Below are positions 1 to 9,680 of a stretch of DNA of 48,949 nucleotides, piece by piece. A program made the translations under genes and the position numbers. The stretch's first letter is position 1, and the number at the start of each line of letters is the position of its first letter. The stretch covers positions 1 through 48,949 of the forward strand of contig JAODAO010000323.1 of the NCBI GenBank assembly GCA_025463465.1, written 5' to 3'. This DNA comes from Glaciihabitans sp. Lineage in GTDB: Bacteria > Actinomycetota > Actinomycetes > Actinomycetales > Microbacteriaceae. Below the pieces are notes generated by a model that had not been told where the DNA came from, made no database searches, and saw nothing but the letters and a program-made list of their open reading frames with translations.

Positions 1-287
1 TGTTGGCCGCCGAGGGCGTCAGCGTGCGGGTGGTCTCGATGCCCTCCGTGGAGTGGTTCGCGGAACAGCCAACCACGTATCAGGAAACCGTGCTGCCGGC
101 AGAGGTCACGGCGCGCGTCGCGGTGGACGCCGGCCGCGGTGACGCCTGGTACCGCTGGGTGGGGCTGGGCGGCAAGGTCGTTTCGGTGGAAACCTTCGGT
201 GAGTCGGGCAGTGGGCCCGAGGTGATGCGGTTGCGCGGCATCCACCTCGACGCCGTCATCGCGGCGGCCCGCGCGACCCTGGCCTGA
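1..287 (+). CDS. tkt: Transketolase, C-terminal part (5' end outside window)
   Basis: Translation LAAEGVSVRVVSMPSVEWFAEQPTTYQETVLPAEVTARVAVDAG...VSVETFGESGSGPEVMRLRGIHLDAVIAAARATLA* resembles transketolase C-terminal domain; frame open to window edge. Confidence 0.9.
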   Translation, partial: LAAEGVSVRVVSMPSVEWFAEQPTTYQETVLPAEVTARVAVDAGRGDAWYRWVGLGGKVVSVETFGESGSGPEVMRLRGIHLDAVIAAARATLA

Positions 288-522
288 CACCCACGCCGGG
301 ATCGCCGGTGGCATTCCCTCACCGACGCCGGGCTGGCCGTCCGCGGCCTCGGTCGCCGCATCCACCCGCAGGTCGCCGTCGCCCAGCTCGACGCGTAGGC
401 CCGCGGTGCCGCCATCGCGAACGATCGCCTCGGGACGCAGCGGGTGAGGGGCGGCACTTCCGCAAATCCTTGCCTCTGCCTCTCCCCGGGATAATCGCAG
501 GCTTCGCCCGTAACATGGCCAC

Positions 523-1290
523 ATGACGCGGCGAACCATCGAACCGATTTACAGCGCCGCCGTTGCCATCGGCCGAAGCCTGTTCGGGTTCTGGCGCCTG
601 CGCCGCAAAACCACGGGCATCGGCAACATCCCGGACACCGGGGGCGCCGTGCTCGCGATGACCCACTTCGGTTACCTCGAGTTCGCACTGGTGGAGTGGG
701 TCACCTGGCTGCACAACCGGCGTCGGATCCGGTTTATGGCGCAGAAGAAGGCGTTCGACAAACCCGTCATCGGAACCGCGCTGCGCGGTATGCGCCACAT
801 CTCCGTCGACATGACCGCGGGCGCTGACGCCTACGACAATGCGGTTACCGCGCTGCGCAACGGCGAACTGCTTGGGGTTTTCCCCGAGGCCGGGGTCAGC
901 GCGTCCTTCACCGTTCGCGAGCTGAAAACCGGAGCTGCCCGCCTCGCCGCTGACGCCGGTGTGCCCATCATCCCCGTGGCCGTCTGGGGCGGCCACCGGC
1001 TGCTGACCAAAAACCGCAGCATCAAATTCCGTGATCGTTTCGGCGTTCCCGTGCACTTCGCCTTTGGCGTCCCCATTTCCGTTGCGGAGGGTGACGACCC
1101 CCGCACGGTCACCGCCTCGCTGCGCACCTCACTGCAGGACATGGTGCACACCCTGCAGGAGGAATACCCGGAGTCGGGGACCGGCAAGTGGTGGCAACCG
1201 CGCCACCTCGGCGGTTCAGCACCAACGCCGGCCGAGGCCGCGCTCGCCGATGCCGAACGTGACAAGCGTCGCGCAGCTGCCCCCAGCTGA
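523..1290 (+). CDS. 1-acyl-sn-glycerol-3-phosphate acyltransferase family (PlsC/LPLAT)
   Basis: ORF with LPLAT-type blocks (GGAVLAMTHFGYLEF, GVFPEAGVSASFTVRELKTGAARLAADAGVPIIPVAVWG); TAACAT-N6-ATG upstream. Confidence 0.85.
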   Translation: MTRRTIEPIYSAAVAIGRSLFGFWRLRRKTTGIGNIPDTGGAVLAMTHFGYLEFALVEWVTWLHNRRRIRFMAQKKAFDKPVIGTALRGMRHISVDMTAGADAYDNAVTALRNGELLGVFPEAGVSASFTVRELKTGAARLAADAGVPIIPVAVWGGHRLLTKNRSIKFRDRFGVPVHFAFGVPISVAEGDDPRTVTASLRTSLQDMVHTLQEEYPESGTGKWWQPRHLGGSAPTPAEAALADAERDKRRAAAPS

Positions 1291-1364
1291 CGGCGGGCAA
1301 CTCCCGCCCGAACGATCATCAACTCGACCTGACATCCCCTGCCTGTTCACCAGGCTCTGCGGGC

Positions 1365-2606
1365 ATGATCAGGGAAGAACTTCGTAACACCCCAGGGCGA
1401 AAGGCCAGTGCTGCCGACATGACACAACTGCCGATACTCGACATTGTGCTGGTGATCGTGCTCGTGGGGTATCTCATCTTCGGTTACCGGCGTGGCCTCT
1501 TACGCAGTCTCGGGGCGATCATCGGGATCATCGGCGGAGCAGTCGCTGCCGTCTTTGTGATTCCGCTGCTGAGCTCGTGGATTCCGGAACCCGGCTGGCG
1601 CATCGCCGCGGCCTTTGCGGTGGTCATCGCCCTGCTCATCGCCGGGCAGTCGCTCGGTGTTGCCGTTGGTTCCGCCCTGCGCCGAACCATGCGTGTTGGT
1701 GCGCTGCGAGCGGTTGACCGGCTCTTCGGTGCCGTGCTGAGTGCGGCCGCCGCGGCTCTGGTGCTCGCCACCGTGTCAGTCAGCATCGCAGCCCTCGGGG
1801 TGCCGTTCCTCTCGCCAGCGATCACTTCCTCGACGGTCCTTCGCACCATCAACGACCTCACCCCCACCCCGGCGAAAGTCTTCCTCGCCCAGCTCCGCTC
1901 GACGGTCACCGAGGAGGGGCTGCCGCAGATCGTCGAAGCCCTCGGCGCTCCGGCGGCAGCGCCCGCACTGCCAGAAGCCGTGGCGGACACCCCGGCGCTG
2001 GCGACCGCAGCGCAGTCCGTTGTGCGCATCACCGGCAACGCATACGCCTGCGGGCAGAGCCAGTCCGGCAGTGGGTTTGTTGTCGCCACAGACCGGGTTG
2101 TCACCAATGCCCACGTGGTTGCGGGCGTCAGCGAACCCGTGGTCGAGGTTCCCGGAGGTGGGGCGCACCCCGCAACGATCGTCTACTTCGACGCGGTCGA
2201 CGACCTCGCCGTGCTCGCCGTGACTGGCCTCGGCGCAGCACCGCTCACCCTCACAGACACCCTCGCTGAGGGCAGCTCGGCCGTAGCCAACGGCTACCCG
2301 TTCGGCGGCCCGTTTGTGTCGCTGCCCGCCGACGTGCTTGCCGTCGGCAACGCGAACATCAACAACATCTATGGTGACGACCCCACCGCGCGTCAGATCT
2401 ACACCCTCGCGGCGGACGTGCAGCAGGGAGACTCCGGCGGCCCGCTGCTCAGCCTCAACGGCGAGGTCGCCGGCGTGGTGTTCGCCAAGGCCGAGTCAAC
2501 GGCCAACCTCGGTTATGCGATGACGATGGAGGAGCTCTCCCCCGTGGCGGACAGCGCAGCGTCGCTCAGCAGCGCGGTCTCCTCCGGTAATTGCATCAGC
2601 GGCTGA
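1365..2606 (+). CDS. MarP-like membrane serine protease (CvpA-type TM domain + trypsin-like domain); start may be ATG 1419
   Basis: N-terminal TM helices (LDIVLVIVLVGYLIFGYRRGLLRSLGAIIG) then protease motifs VTNAHVVAG (His), DDLAVLAV (Asp), QQGDSGGPLL (Ser). Confidence 0.88.
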   Translation: MIREELRNTPGRKASAADMTQLPILDIVLVIVLVGYLIFGYRRGLLRSLGAIIGIIGGAVAAVFVIPLLSSWIPEPGWRIAAAFAVVIALLIAGQSLGVAVGSALRRTMRVGALRAVDRLFGAVLSAAAAALVLATVSVSIAALGVPFLSPAITSSTVLRTINDLTPTPAKVFLAQLRSTVTEEGLPQIVEALGAPAAAPALPEAVADTPALATAAQSVVRITGNAYACGQSQSGSGFVVATDRVVTNAHVVAGVSEPVVEVPGGGAHPATIVYFDAVDDLAVLAVTGLGAAPLTLTDTLAEGSSAVANGYPFGGPFVSLPADVLAVGNANINNIYGDDPTARQIYTLAADVQQGDSGGPLLSLNGEVAGVVFAKAESTANLGYAMTMEELSPVADSAASLSSAVSSGNCISG

Positions 2607-2637
2607 GCCGCCCGTTCGGGATGGCGTGCCGCTCGTA

Positions 2638-3378
2638 TTAGCGAGTGAGATTCGTCGCGAGGAAGGCAGTGGTGCGCTCCCACGCGTCGACCGCTGCGAC
2701 CTCGTTGTACGTGGTCGAGTTGGTGTCGTTGAAAAAGGCGTGCTTGGCACCGCCATAGACCTTCGACGAGAAATCGATTCCCGCCTCTTCCATGCTCGCT
2801 GTCACATCGGGCAACGATGCCATCAGCCCGGGGTCGAGCTCACCGTAGAGGGCGAGGACGGGGCACGCGATCGCGGCAATGTCGGTGCTGGCCGGGGGCT
2901 GGCCGTAGTAGGGAACAGCGGCGCGCACGCGTGGGTCGGCTGCGGCGAGCGCAAAACTGTATGTGCCACCGAAGCAGTAGCCCACAACGGCGATATTGCC
3001 GTTCACGGCCGGGATGTCCGCGAGGTAGTCCACAACAGAACCGAGGGCGGCAACGGCCCATTGGCCGAACTCCGGCGAGCCAAGCGGCGCCAGCTTCTCG
3101 CGCAGGATCGGTTGCGCAGCTGTCCGCTTCTCCTCGTCCGGTTCGAACATGAGCGGGATCAGCTGCAAGCCGACCTCCGGCGGGATACCGACGCCGGTCA
3201 GCAGGTCGGGAGCGATGGCAATGTAGCCCTCCCCCGCAAACCGGTCGGCGATGTCCTTGATGTGGTCGACCAGTCCCCAGATCTCGTGGATCACAATCAC
3301 CGCGCCGCGGACCTCTCCCTCTGGGTCGCTGCGGTATGCGGTGAGATTTCCACCGTCGAGGTTGATCATTGCGGTCAT
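2638..3378 (-). CDS. Dienelactone hydrolase family protein
   Basis: VIVIHEIWGLVDHIKDIADRFAGEGY, VVGYCFGG nucleophile motif, GAKHAF; SD-like GGAGTGA before ATG. Confidence 0.9.
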   Translation of the reverse strand: MTAMINLDGGNLTAYRSDPEGEVRGAVIVIHEIWGLVDHIKDIADRFAGEGYIAIAPDLLTGVGIPPEVGLQLIPLMFEPDEEKRTAAQPILREKLAPLGSPEFGQWAVAALGSVVDYLADIPAVNGNIAVVGYCFGGTYSFALAAADPRVRAAVPYYGQPPASTDIAAIACPVLALYGELDPGLMASLPDVTASMEEAGIDFSSKVYGGAKHAFFNDTNSTTYNEVAAVDAWERTTAFLATNLTR

Positions 3379-3512
3379 CGTTCACTCCTTCGAGAATTGT
3401 GTTGATAGTCTCACGCGGCCGCTGGAGATTTGCCGATGGTGACGAATCCCCGCGGTGTGGTGAAATCTAGAGGGATCGCCTCGACCAGCGTGGCGATCAA
3501 GAGGAGAACACC

Positions 3513-3764
3513 ATGAACTACGCAGCCGACGACACCGCCGATTCGACAGACGCTGGCGAGACGACCGCCGAAGGGATCACCACTGAAGCTACGACCGCCG
3601 ACGCTATGACCGCTGAAGAGAAGCGCCACGACCAGTTGACCACCGCCCCGGAGGCTGTGGAGGCCGACGCGGCCCCTCGCATCGACGTTACAGAAAAAGC
3701 TGACGGTGTCACCCGCATCGACTGGCGCGACGACGCACCCGTACGCCCCGGCGAGCGGGAGTAA
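3513..3764 (+). CDS. Small acidic low-complexity hypothetical protein
   Basis: SD AAGAGGAG before ATG; 83 aa rich in T/A/D/E. Confidence 0.6.
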   Translation: MNYAADDTADSTDAGETTAEGITTEATTADAMTAEEKRHDQLTTAPEAVEADAAPRIDVTEKADGVTRIDWRDDAPVRPGERE

Positions 3765-3819
3765 CACCGTGGGGCGCTGAGGCAGGAGTAGCGAGGCGGC
3801 AGCGGCCAGGATGGGTCGA

Positions 3820-4209
3820 TTATTCGTCACCGACCCCCTCGTATTCCGCCTCGTCGTCGGAGTGGTCCATCCACCATTCGGTGAAATGGGTCGCTCGCCC
3901 GTCCGGGGCGAAACGCACCACCCAGAGGTTGCTGTAGGTGGTCTCCGACGCCACGTAAGCGGTGATCCCTTCGGCGATGCCGAGTTCGGGGGTGGAGACG
4001 ATGGGGCTCCAGGTGAACGTTGCTTCACCGGGTTCGTCCCGTGCCTCCAGCCAGCCGTCGACGATCTCGTTGTGTCCGCGCCATGGTTCGGAATACGGCT
4101 CGGTTCGGTACTCGGCGTCTTCGGTGAACAGCGCCGTGATGTCGGCCGGTTCGTTGGATTCCCAGGCGCGACGGTAGTGTGCGATCCAGGTTGTCAGTGT
4201 GTCGGTCAT
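3820..4209 (-). CDS. NTF2/SnoaL-like family protein
   Basis: WIAHYRRAWESNEPADITALFTEDAEYRTEPYSEPWRGHNEIVDGW typical of NTF2-like fold. Confidence 0.8.
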   Translation of the reverse strand: MTDTLTTWIAHYRRAWESNEPADITALFTEDAEYRTEPYSEPWRGHNEIVDGWLEARDEPGEATFTWSPIVSTPELGIAEGITAYVASETTYSNLWVVRFAPDGRATHFTEWWMDHSDDEAEYEGVGDE

Positions 4210-4337
4210 TGTTCCGTTCTACCGTCCCGGATGGTGCCGGCGACAGCCCATATCACCCACGGCCCGACACCCAGCCGGGATCGGGTGCTTCGAACAAGTT
4301 ATACCGCTGTGTCGGTCGCTTGTATGAGTATGTCCCT

Positions 4338-5432
4338 ATGACTTGTGCGATCATCCCGCCCTATCTCCTCCAGCGCCTGGCGAGCCTGGACGACCCCGCG
4401 ATGGCTCCGGTGGCGGCAGCCGCGAGGGCCTCCCTGCAGCGCGACCAACCGTTCCGGGGCGTCCGGGAAGGCGAACCCACCCCGCGTGCCGGTGATGCGG
4501 CCCAACGATTGCTGACGGCGCGTGTGGCGCAGGACGCTGACCGCACCATCTTCGACGCGGCCGGCACCGAGACCCTGCCTGGAACGGCCGTGCGTGGAGA
4601 AGGTGACCCGGCTGTGACGGACATCGCCGTGAATGAGGCGTACGACGGGCTCGGGCACACCCACTCCCTATATCGGGAGGTGTACAAGCGGGCGTCGATC
4701 GACAACCGCAACCTGCCGCTGAACGCGACCGTGCACTACGGCGAGGAATACGACAACGCGTTCTGGGATGGCGACCGGATGGTGTTTGGTGACGGCGACG
4801 GCATCGTTTTCCGGCGGATGACCGCGTCCCTCAGCGTCATCGGGCATGAGCTCACCCACGGGGTGACCCAGTACTCGGCGAACCTCGAATACCAGGGTCA
4901 GTCCGGCGCGTTGAACGAATCGGTGTCAGACGTCTTCGGGGCCCTCGTCGAGCAGCGTCTCGCCGGCCAGTCGGCGGAAGAGGCGAGTTGGCTGATCGGC
5001 CTCGGGTTGTTCACCGACGCCGTTGAGGGCGAGGCATTGCGATCCATGAAAGCGCCGGGCACGGCCTACAACGACGACATCCTGGGCAAGGACCCGCAGC
5101 CGGCCGACATGAGCGGCTACGTCGATACCCGGGATGACAACGGTGGGGTGCACCTGAACTCGGGAATCCCGAACCGGGCGTTTTACCTGGCTGCGATCGC
5201 CATCGGCGGCAACGCGTGGGAGAAGGCGGGGATGATTTGGTACACCACCCTCACGTCGGGTTCGCTTGCCCCCACCACAAACTTCGCCGACTTTGCGCTC
5301 GCGACGGTGGCTGCCGCCACGGAACTGTTCGGCGGTGACTCCCCCGAGAGTCGGGCGGTGACATCGGCATGGGACGGTGTGGGAATATCCCCCTGGGATA
5401 ACACCGTCGTCTCCAACGGCACAAACGGCTGA
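4338..5432 (+). CDS. M4 family metallopeptidase, protealysin-like (intracellular-type thermolysin homologue)
   Basis: IIPPYLLQRLA propeptide motif, HELTHGVTQYSANLEYQGQSGALNESVSDVFG (HExxH + downstream Glu/Asp), GGVHLNSGIPNRAFYLAA; no signal peptide when started at ATG 4338. Confidence 0.93.
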   Translation: MTCAIIPPYLLQRLASLDDPAMAPVAAAARASLQRDQPFRGVREGEPTPRAGDAAQRLLTARVAQDADRTIFDAAGTETLPGTAVRGEGDPAVTDIAVNEAYDGLGHTHSLYREVYKRASIDNRNLPLNATVHYGEEYDNAFWDGDRMVFGDGDGIVFRRMTASLSVIGHELTHGVTQYSANLEYQGQSGALNESVSDVFGALVEQRLAGQSAEEASWLIGLGLFTDAVEGEALRSMKAPGTAYNDDILGKDPQPADMSGYVDTRDDNGGVHLNSGIPNRAFYLAAIAIGGNAWEKAGMIWYTTLTSGSLAPTTNFADFALATVAAATELFGGDSPESRAVTSAWDGVGISPWDNTVVSNGTNG

Positions 5433-5506
5433 CCTTCGGGCACTGCCACTCCTCGGGGGCACTGCTACCCCTCGTTACGGCGTGGGTGCGGCGATACGCT
5501 GTCCCT

Positions 5507-5785
5507 ATGAACGTATCCGTGACCCGCAGCGGCGGTTTCGCCGGCCTCCGGCGTACCTGGGTTGTGGTGATCGATGACCAACCCGACACGGAGTCGTGGC
5601 GCGACTTGCTTGAGCGCCTCCCCTGGGACAATCGCCCCCGGGGCGCGAGGGAACCGGATCGCTACAGCTACGAGATCAGGTATTCACATCACCATGCGAC
5701 GCTGCCGGAGCAGCAGCTGACCGGCCCGTGGCGTGAGCTGGTCGACCGGGTGCGAAACACCGAGGCGGACTCGACCGCCTCCTAA
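5507..5785 (+). CDS. Emfourin-like protein (putative protealysin inhibitor)
   Basis: MNVSVTRSGGFAGLRRTWVV... recalled emfourin N-terminal pattern; directly downstream of the M4 protease gene; TACGCT-N6-ATG. Confidence 0.8.
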   Translation: MNVSVTRSGGFAGLRRTWVVVIDDQPDTESWRDLLERLPWDNRPRGAREPDRYSYEIRYSHHHATLPEQQLTGPWRELVDRVRNTEADSTAS

Positions 5786-5804
5786 GCCGTCTCGAGCTGA
5801 GGCG

Positions 5805-6275
5805 TCAGAACGTTCTCACCGAAGCGGGACGCGGCCGTTGCTGGGCTTTAGCTCGGCGTATCCGGCGAGCCTTTCCCGCGGTGAGTACCAGCCCAACGAT
5901 GACCCCGATGAAGGCGCCGCTCGAATTGGCGATGAGGTCGCGCGGGTCCGAGACCCGGTTCGGCAGGAAGAGCTGGATGAATTCGATACCCAGGGTCAGG
6001 CCGATGCCGAAGATCACGGCCAGCCACCAGAGGCGACGCCCGAACAGCAGCAGGAAAAACAGGCCGATGGGGACAAACATCGCGATGTTCGCCCCGAATT
6101 CGACCCGGTCGTATGTGATCCATTGGGTGGAATCGTGCCGGCCAAAGACTGTCAGCGCCCGCCACAGGAAAGAATTGGCGCGGTCATCGAGCGGCTGGGG
6201 GCCGAGGGTGATGTAACCGACGAACCCCAGATACAGCAGTGTGCCGAGGCTGAGCAACGGGTGTCGGAGAAACAT
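5805..6275 (-). CDS. VanZ family membrane protein
   Basis: LGFVGYITLGPQP..., NIAMFVPIGLFFLLLFGRR, IQLFLPNRVSDPRDLIANSSGAFIGVIVG. Confidence 0.88.
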   Translation of the reverse strand: MFLRHPLLSLGTLLYLGFVGYITLGPQPLDDRANSFLWRALTVFGRHDSTQWITYDRVEFGANIAMFVPIGLFFLLLFGRRLWWLAVIFGIGLTLGIEFIQLFLPNRVSDPRDLIANSSGAFIGVIVGLVLTAGKARRIRRAKAQQRPRPASVRTF

Positions 6276-6343
6276 GCGTCCATACTGCCCTACCCAGCCG
6301 GGTATTCCTCGGTGCCTGCGACACTGGCGCTAACCTCACAAGT

Positions 6344-7099
6344 ATGACGTGTGCACTGGTGACGGGGGCGAGTTCCGGCCTGGGTGCCGAGTTCGCCAGA
6401 CAGCTTGCTGCGGCGGGCCACGACCTGGTACTGGTGGCACGCAACGAGGAACGGTTGTCTACCCTGGCCGCGCAACTGCGGTCACGCTTCGGTATTTCTG
6501 TCGAGGTGATCGTCGCCGACCTGGCCGACGCGGAGCAGTTCGCCACGGTGGAACGCCGCGTCGCGACATCCACCAGCCCCGTTGATGTGCTCGTCAACAA
6601 CGCGGGTCTCGGTCTGCGCAGGCCCTTCGAGGCAACCGACGTCGCTGAGGAATCGATGCTGCTCGAGGTGATGGTGGCCGTGCCGATGAAGCTCACCCAC
6701 GCCGCGCTCGGGCAGATGTTGCCGCGCAGGTCGGGCACCGTGATCAACGTGGCCAGCGTCGCCGGTTTTGTTCCGCGTGGCAGTTATGGTGCGGCGAAGG
6801 CCTGGATCCTCAGTTTCAGCAGGTCCGCGAACGTCGCCTACCGCCGCCGCGGGGTCACCGTCACCGCCGTCGCGCCGGGTTTTGTGCGCACCGACTTCCA
6901 TCGCACCATGAAAGTGAGAACGGATACGGTGCCCGACTTTCTCTGGCTCGACGCCGCGAGCGTGGTGCGCCTGGCGTTGGCGGATGTCGCCAGGGGACGC
7001 GCCGTGTCTATTCCAACGGTGCGTTACAAGGCTCTCGTCGCGGTCGCCAAACTGTTGCCAGACCGGATCACCGCCCGTGGCGAGTTGCTCGACCTCTGA
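6344..7099 (+). CDS. SDR family oxidoreductase
   Basis: TGASSGLG glycine motif, NNAGLG, S...YGAAK catalytic motif; TAACCT-N7-ATG. Confidence 0.92.
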   Translation: MTCALVTGASSGLGAEFARQLAAAGHDLVLVARNEERLSTLAAQLRSRFGISVEVIVADLADAEQFATVERRVATSTSPVDVLVNNAGLGLRRPFEATDVAEESMLLEVMVAVPMKLTHAALGQMLPRRSGTVINVASVAGFVPRGSYGAAKAWILSFSRSANVAYRRRGVTVTAVAPGFVRTDFHRTMKVRTDTVPDFLWLDAASVVRLALADVARGRAVSIPTVRYKALVAVAKLLPDRITARGELLDL

Positions 7100-7293
7100 G
7101 GTAGCAGAACCACGGCAGCGACCCCGAAATAACGGAACAGCGACAGCACGCCCGGATCAGCGGAAGCCCGGCGCGGTGGGTCGTGCTCGGCGGATGAAAC
7201 CGGCATCAGGGCGCCGCACGAGCTTCGGGAGGCGGCGGGTCAAAATTTTCTCTTGATTTTTTGGACCCCGAGGATCAGACTTCTGCTACGAAA

Positions 7294-7344
7294 ACTTATC
7301 GCCCGGTCGACTCGCAGGCATTGCCGCGGCACCGGGCGATAAGT
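7294..7344. terminator. Perfect 14-bp inverted repeat, candidate bidirectional terminator between convergent genes
   Basis: ACTTATCGCCCGGT (7294-7307) / ACCGGGCGATAAGT (7331-7344); TTTT follows on the minus strand. Confidence 0.65.
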
Positions 7345-7385
7345 CTTTAAGCGTCCAGGCTGAGAGCCCGTCGCCCGCTTCTGGC

Positions 7386-9593
7386 TTAGGCGATCGGCTG
7401 GGTTCCGACCAGGTGCAGTCGTTGCGTCGGCCGGGTCATGGCGACATACAGCGCGCCGACTCCCCGGGCCGAGCCGGTGATGATCTCGTTCGGCTCCACT
7501 ACCACTACGGCATCGAATTCGAGCCCCTTCGACTCCTGCGGTGTCAGCACGGCCAGGGGACGGCTGAGGCCGAGCGCGCCCTCCCCGATCGCGTCCTTGT
7601 GCTGGCGCTGCAGCGCGACAAAGACCGCGTGGCGCAGTCGCGGAGGCGCGATCACAGCGAGGGTGCCGCGGGAATCGATCTCGCGATCCTCGTCGACGAC
7701 ATCCACCACGGCCGACACCAGGTCTTCTGCGTCGACGGTGAGCGTATCGACCGGCCATTCGCTGTCGCGCACCGCGGTGGAGCGGGTGATCGGCAGGCCG
7801 TGCGCTATCGCCATCGCCTCGGCGGCCTCGGTGATCTGGGCGGGAGTGCGGTAGTTAACGGTGAGCTCTTCCAGTCGGAACTCGGTGCCGAGGGCCCGCA
7901 GCGCCTGGTTCCAGTTGGGAGCGGCGGAGGCGGCGCTGGCCTGGGCGACATCGCCGACGATGGTGAAGGAACGCAGCGGGCAACGGCGACGCAGCACCCG
8001 CCACTGCATCGGGGACAGTTCCTGGGCCTCGTCGACCACAATGTGCCCGTATGTCCAGCTGCGATCGGCGGAGGCTCGGTCTGCGGTGGTTCCCCGCACG
8101 GCGGTCTCACCAAAGCCTGCGGCAAGATCGTCCGCATTCACCAGGCCCTCAACACCCATGTTGCGGATGGCGGCTTCGGCGTTCTCCACGTCGCGTTTGC
8201 GTTGCTGTTTGCGCTCGCGCTTCTCAGCGTCGTTCTTCGCGTCGAATTCGCCGAGAAGTTCCGCCGCCTCGTCGAGCAGGGGGATGTCTGACACCGTGAA
8301 CGGGGCATCCCGTTCGCGGCGCAGCAGCGCACGCTTCTCCGGGGTCCACCGGGGCGTGAGGGAGGCAAACCAGTTGGGCCGGGCGAAGAGGTCCTGGATG
8401 AACTTCTCCGGGGTCAGCGGCAACCACGCGGTGTTGAGGGCGACCCGCACGTCGTGGGAGGCACGCAGGTCTTCTTTCAGCCAGGAGTAGTCGGAGTCGT
8501 CGATGGTGCTGCCATGGGAGCGAAGCTGCTGGGCAAGCTTCTTGGTCAGGGCACTGAGCACCGCCTTCTGGAACTGCTGGCGGGCGATGTTGTGCGCCTT
8601 GCGCGACTGCTGGGCGTTGGCCATTGCGCTTGCCACCATCTGGGGTTCCAGGACAAGCTTCTCGCCGTTCACCTCGAGCACCTGGGGCTCGGTGGGAACC
8701 TGCTGGCGGGAGCGAACACCCCGGGCGATGAGCTGGGCCATCTCCTCGGAGCCCTTGAGGGCGGCAACGTCGGGAACGTCCTCGACCTCGGTGTTGATGC
8801 CGGGGTAAAGCGAACCGACGCTGGCCAGCACCACACCCGTCTCCCCGAGCGACGGAAGCACCGCCTCGATGTACTGCAGGAACGACGGCGACGGACCCAC
8901 GATGAGCACACCGGTGGAACGGAGGCGTTCGCGGTGCGAATACAGCAGGAACGCGGCGCGGTGCAGGGCCACGGCGGTTTTGCCGGTTCCCGGGCCGCCC
9001 TGCACCACCAGGACGCCGGCGAGGTCGGAGCGGATGATCCGGTCCTGCTCGGCCTGGATCGTCGCGACGATGTCGGTCATCCGTCCGGTGCGTTCGGCGC
9101 GGAGTGCGGCGAGCAGAGCACCCTCGCCCTGCAGGTCGGAGGTGTCCCCCTCGAGCAGTTCGGTATCGAAGATCTCGTCTTCGATTCGCGTGATCTCGCG
9201 CCCCTTGCTCGTCAGGTGGCGGCGGGCACGAGCGCCGAGGGGTGTCGCGGCGGTGGCCTGGTAGAAGGCACTCGCCTGGGGAACCCGCCAGTCGAGCAGG
9301 ATGGGCTGCTGGTCGTTGTCGCGCAGCCCGATCCGCCCGATATAACGGTTCACGCCGCCGTCGAGTTCGAGGCGTCCGAACGCCAGCCGCTCGTTCACCT
9401 CGTTCAGCTGCGCGATGCGGTCGCTGTAGATACGGGCGAAGGAATCCCGTTCCGAGCGGTTCTGGTGGGTTCCACCCTGGTTGGTGGCGCGGACAGCGTC
9501 CAGCTGCTGCTGGGTGTCCTCCCGCAGCGCGTCGAGGCGCGCGTAGAGCGTTGCGACATAGTCTCGCTCGCGAGCAAGTTCCGGTGATTCCAC
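7386..9593 (-). CDS. HelD/UvrD-like AAA family ATPase/helicase
   Basis: Walker A VVQGGPGTGKTAVALHRAAFLLY, IVVDEAQELSPMQWRVL, TPQESKGLEFDAVVVVEP, LYVAMTRPTQRLHLV; GTG start with SD-like GAGGGG. Confidence 0.88.
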   Translation of the reverse strand: MESPELARERDYVATLYARLDALREDTQQQLDAVRATNQGGTHQNRSERDSFARIYSDRIAQLNEVNERLAFGRLELDGGVNRYIGRIGLRDNDQQPILLDWRVPQASAFYQATAATPLGARARRHLTSKGREITRIEDEIFDTELLEGDTSDLQGEGALLAALRAERTGRMTDIVATIQAEQDRIIRSDLAGVLVVQGGPGTGKTAVALHRAAFLLYSHRERLRSTGVLIVGPSPSFLQYIEAVLPSLGETGVVLASVGSLYPGINTEVEDVPDVAALKGSEEMAQLIARGVRSRQQVPTEPQVLEVNGEKLVLEPQMVASAMANAQQSRKAHNIARQQFQKAVLSALTKKLAQQLRSHGSTIDDSDYSWLKEDLRASHDVRVALNTAWLPLTPEKFIQDLFARPNWFASLTPRWTPEKRALLRRERDAPFTVSDIPLLDEAAELLGEFDAKNDAEKRERKQQRKRDVENAEAAIRNMGVEGLVNADDLAAGFGETAVRGTTADRASADRSWTYGHIVVDEAQELSPMQWRVLRRRCPLRSFTIVGDVAQASAASAAPNWNQALRALGTEFRLEELTVNYRTPAQITEAAEAMAIAHGLPITRSTAVRDSEWPVDTLTVDAEDLVSAVVDVVDEDREIDSRGTLAVIAPPRLRHAVFVALQRQHKDAIGEGALGLSRPLAVLTPQESKGLEFDAVVVVEPNEIITGSARGVGALYVAMTRPTQRLHLVGTQPIA

Positions 9594-9680
9594 GTGTGAC
9601 GACCCCTCAAATTCCAGCCATCCAGTCTACCGAGATGGTGGCGCGGTCGTTGGCCGTCCGCTCTGAGCGAAGTGGACCGC

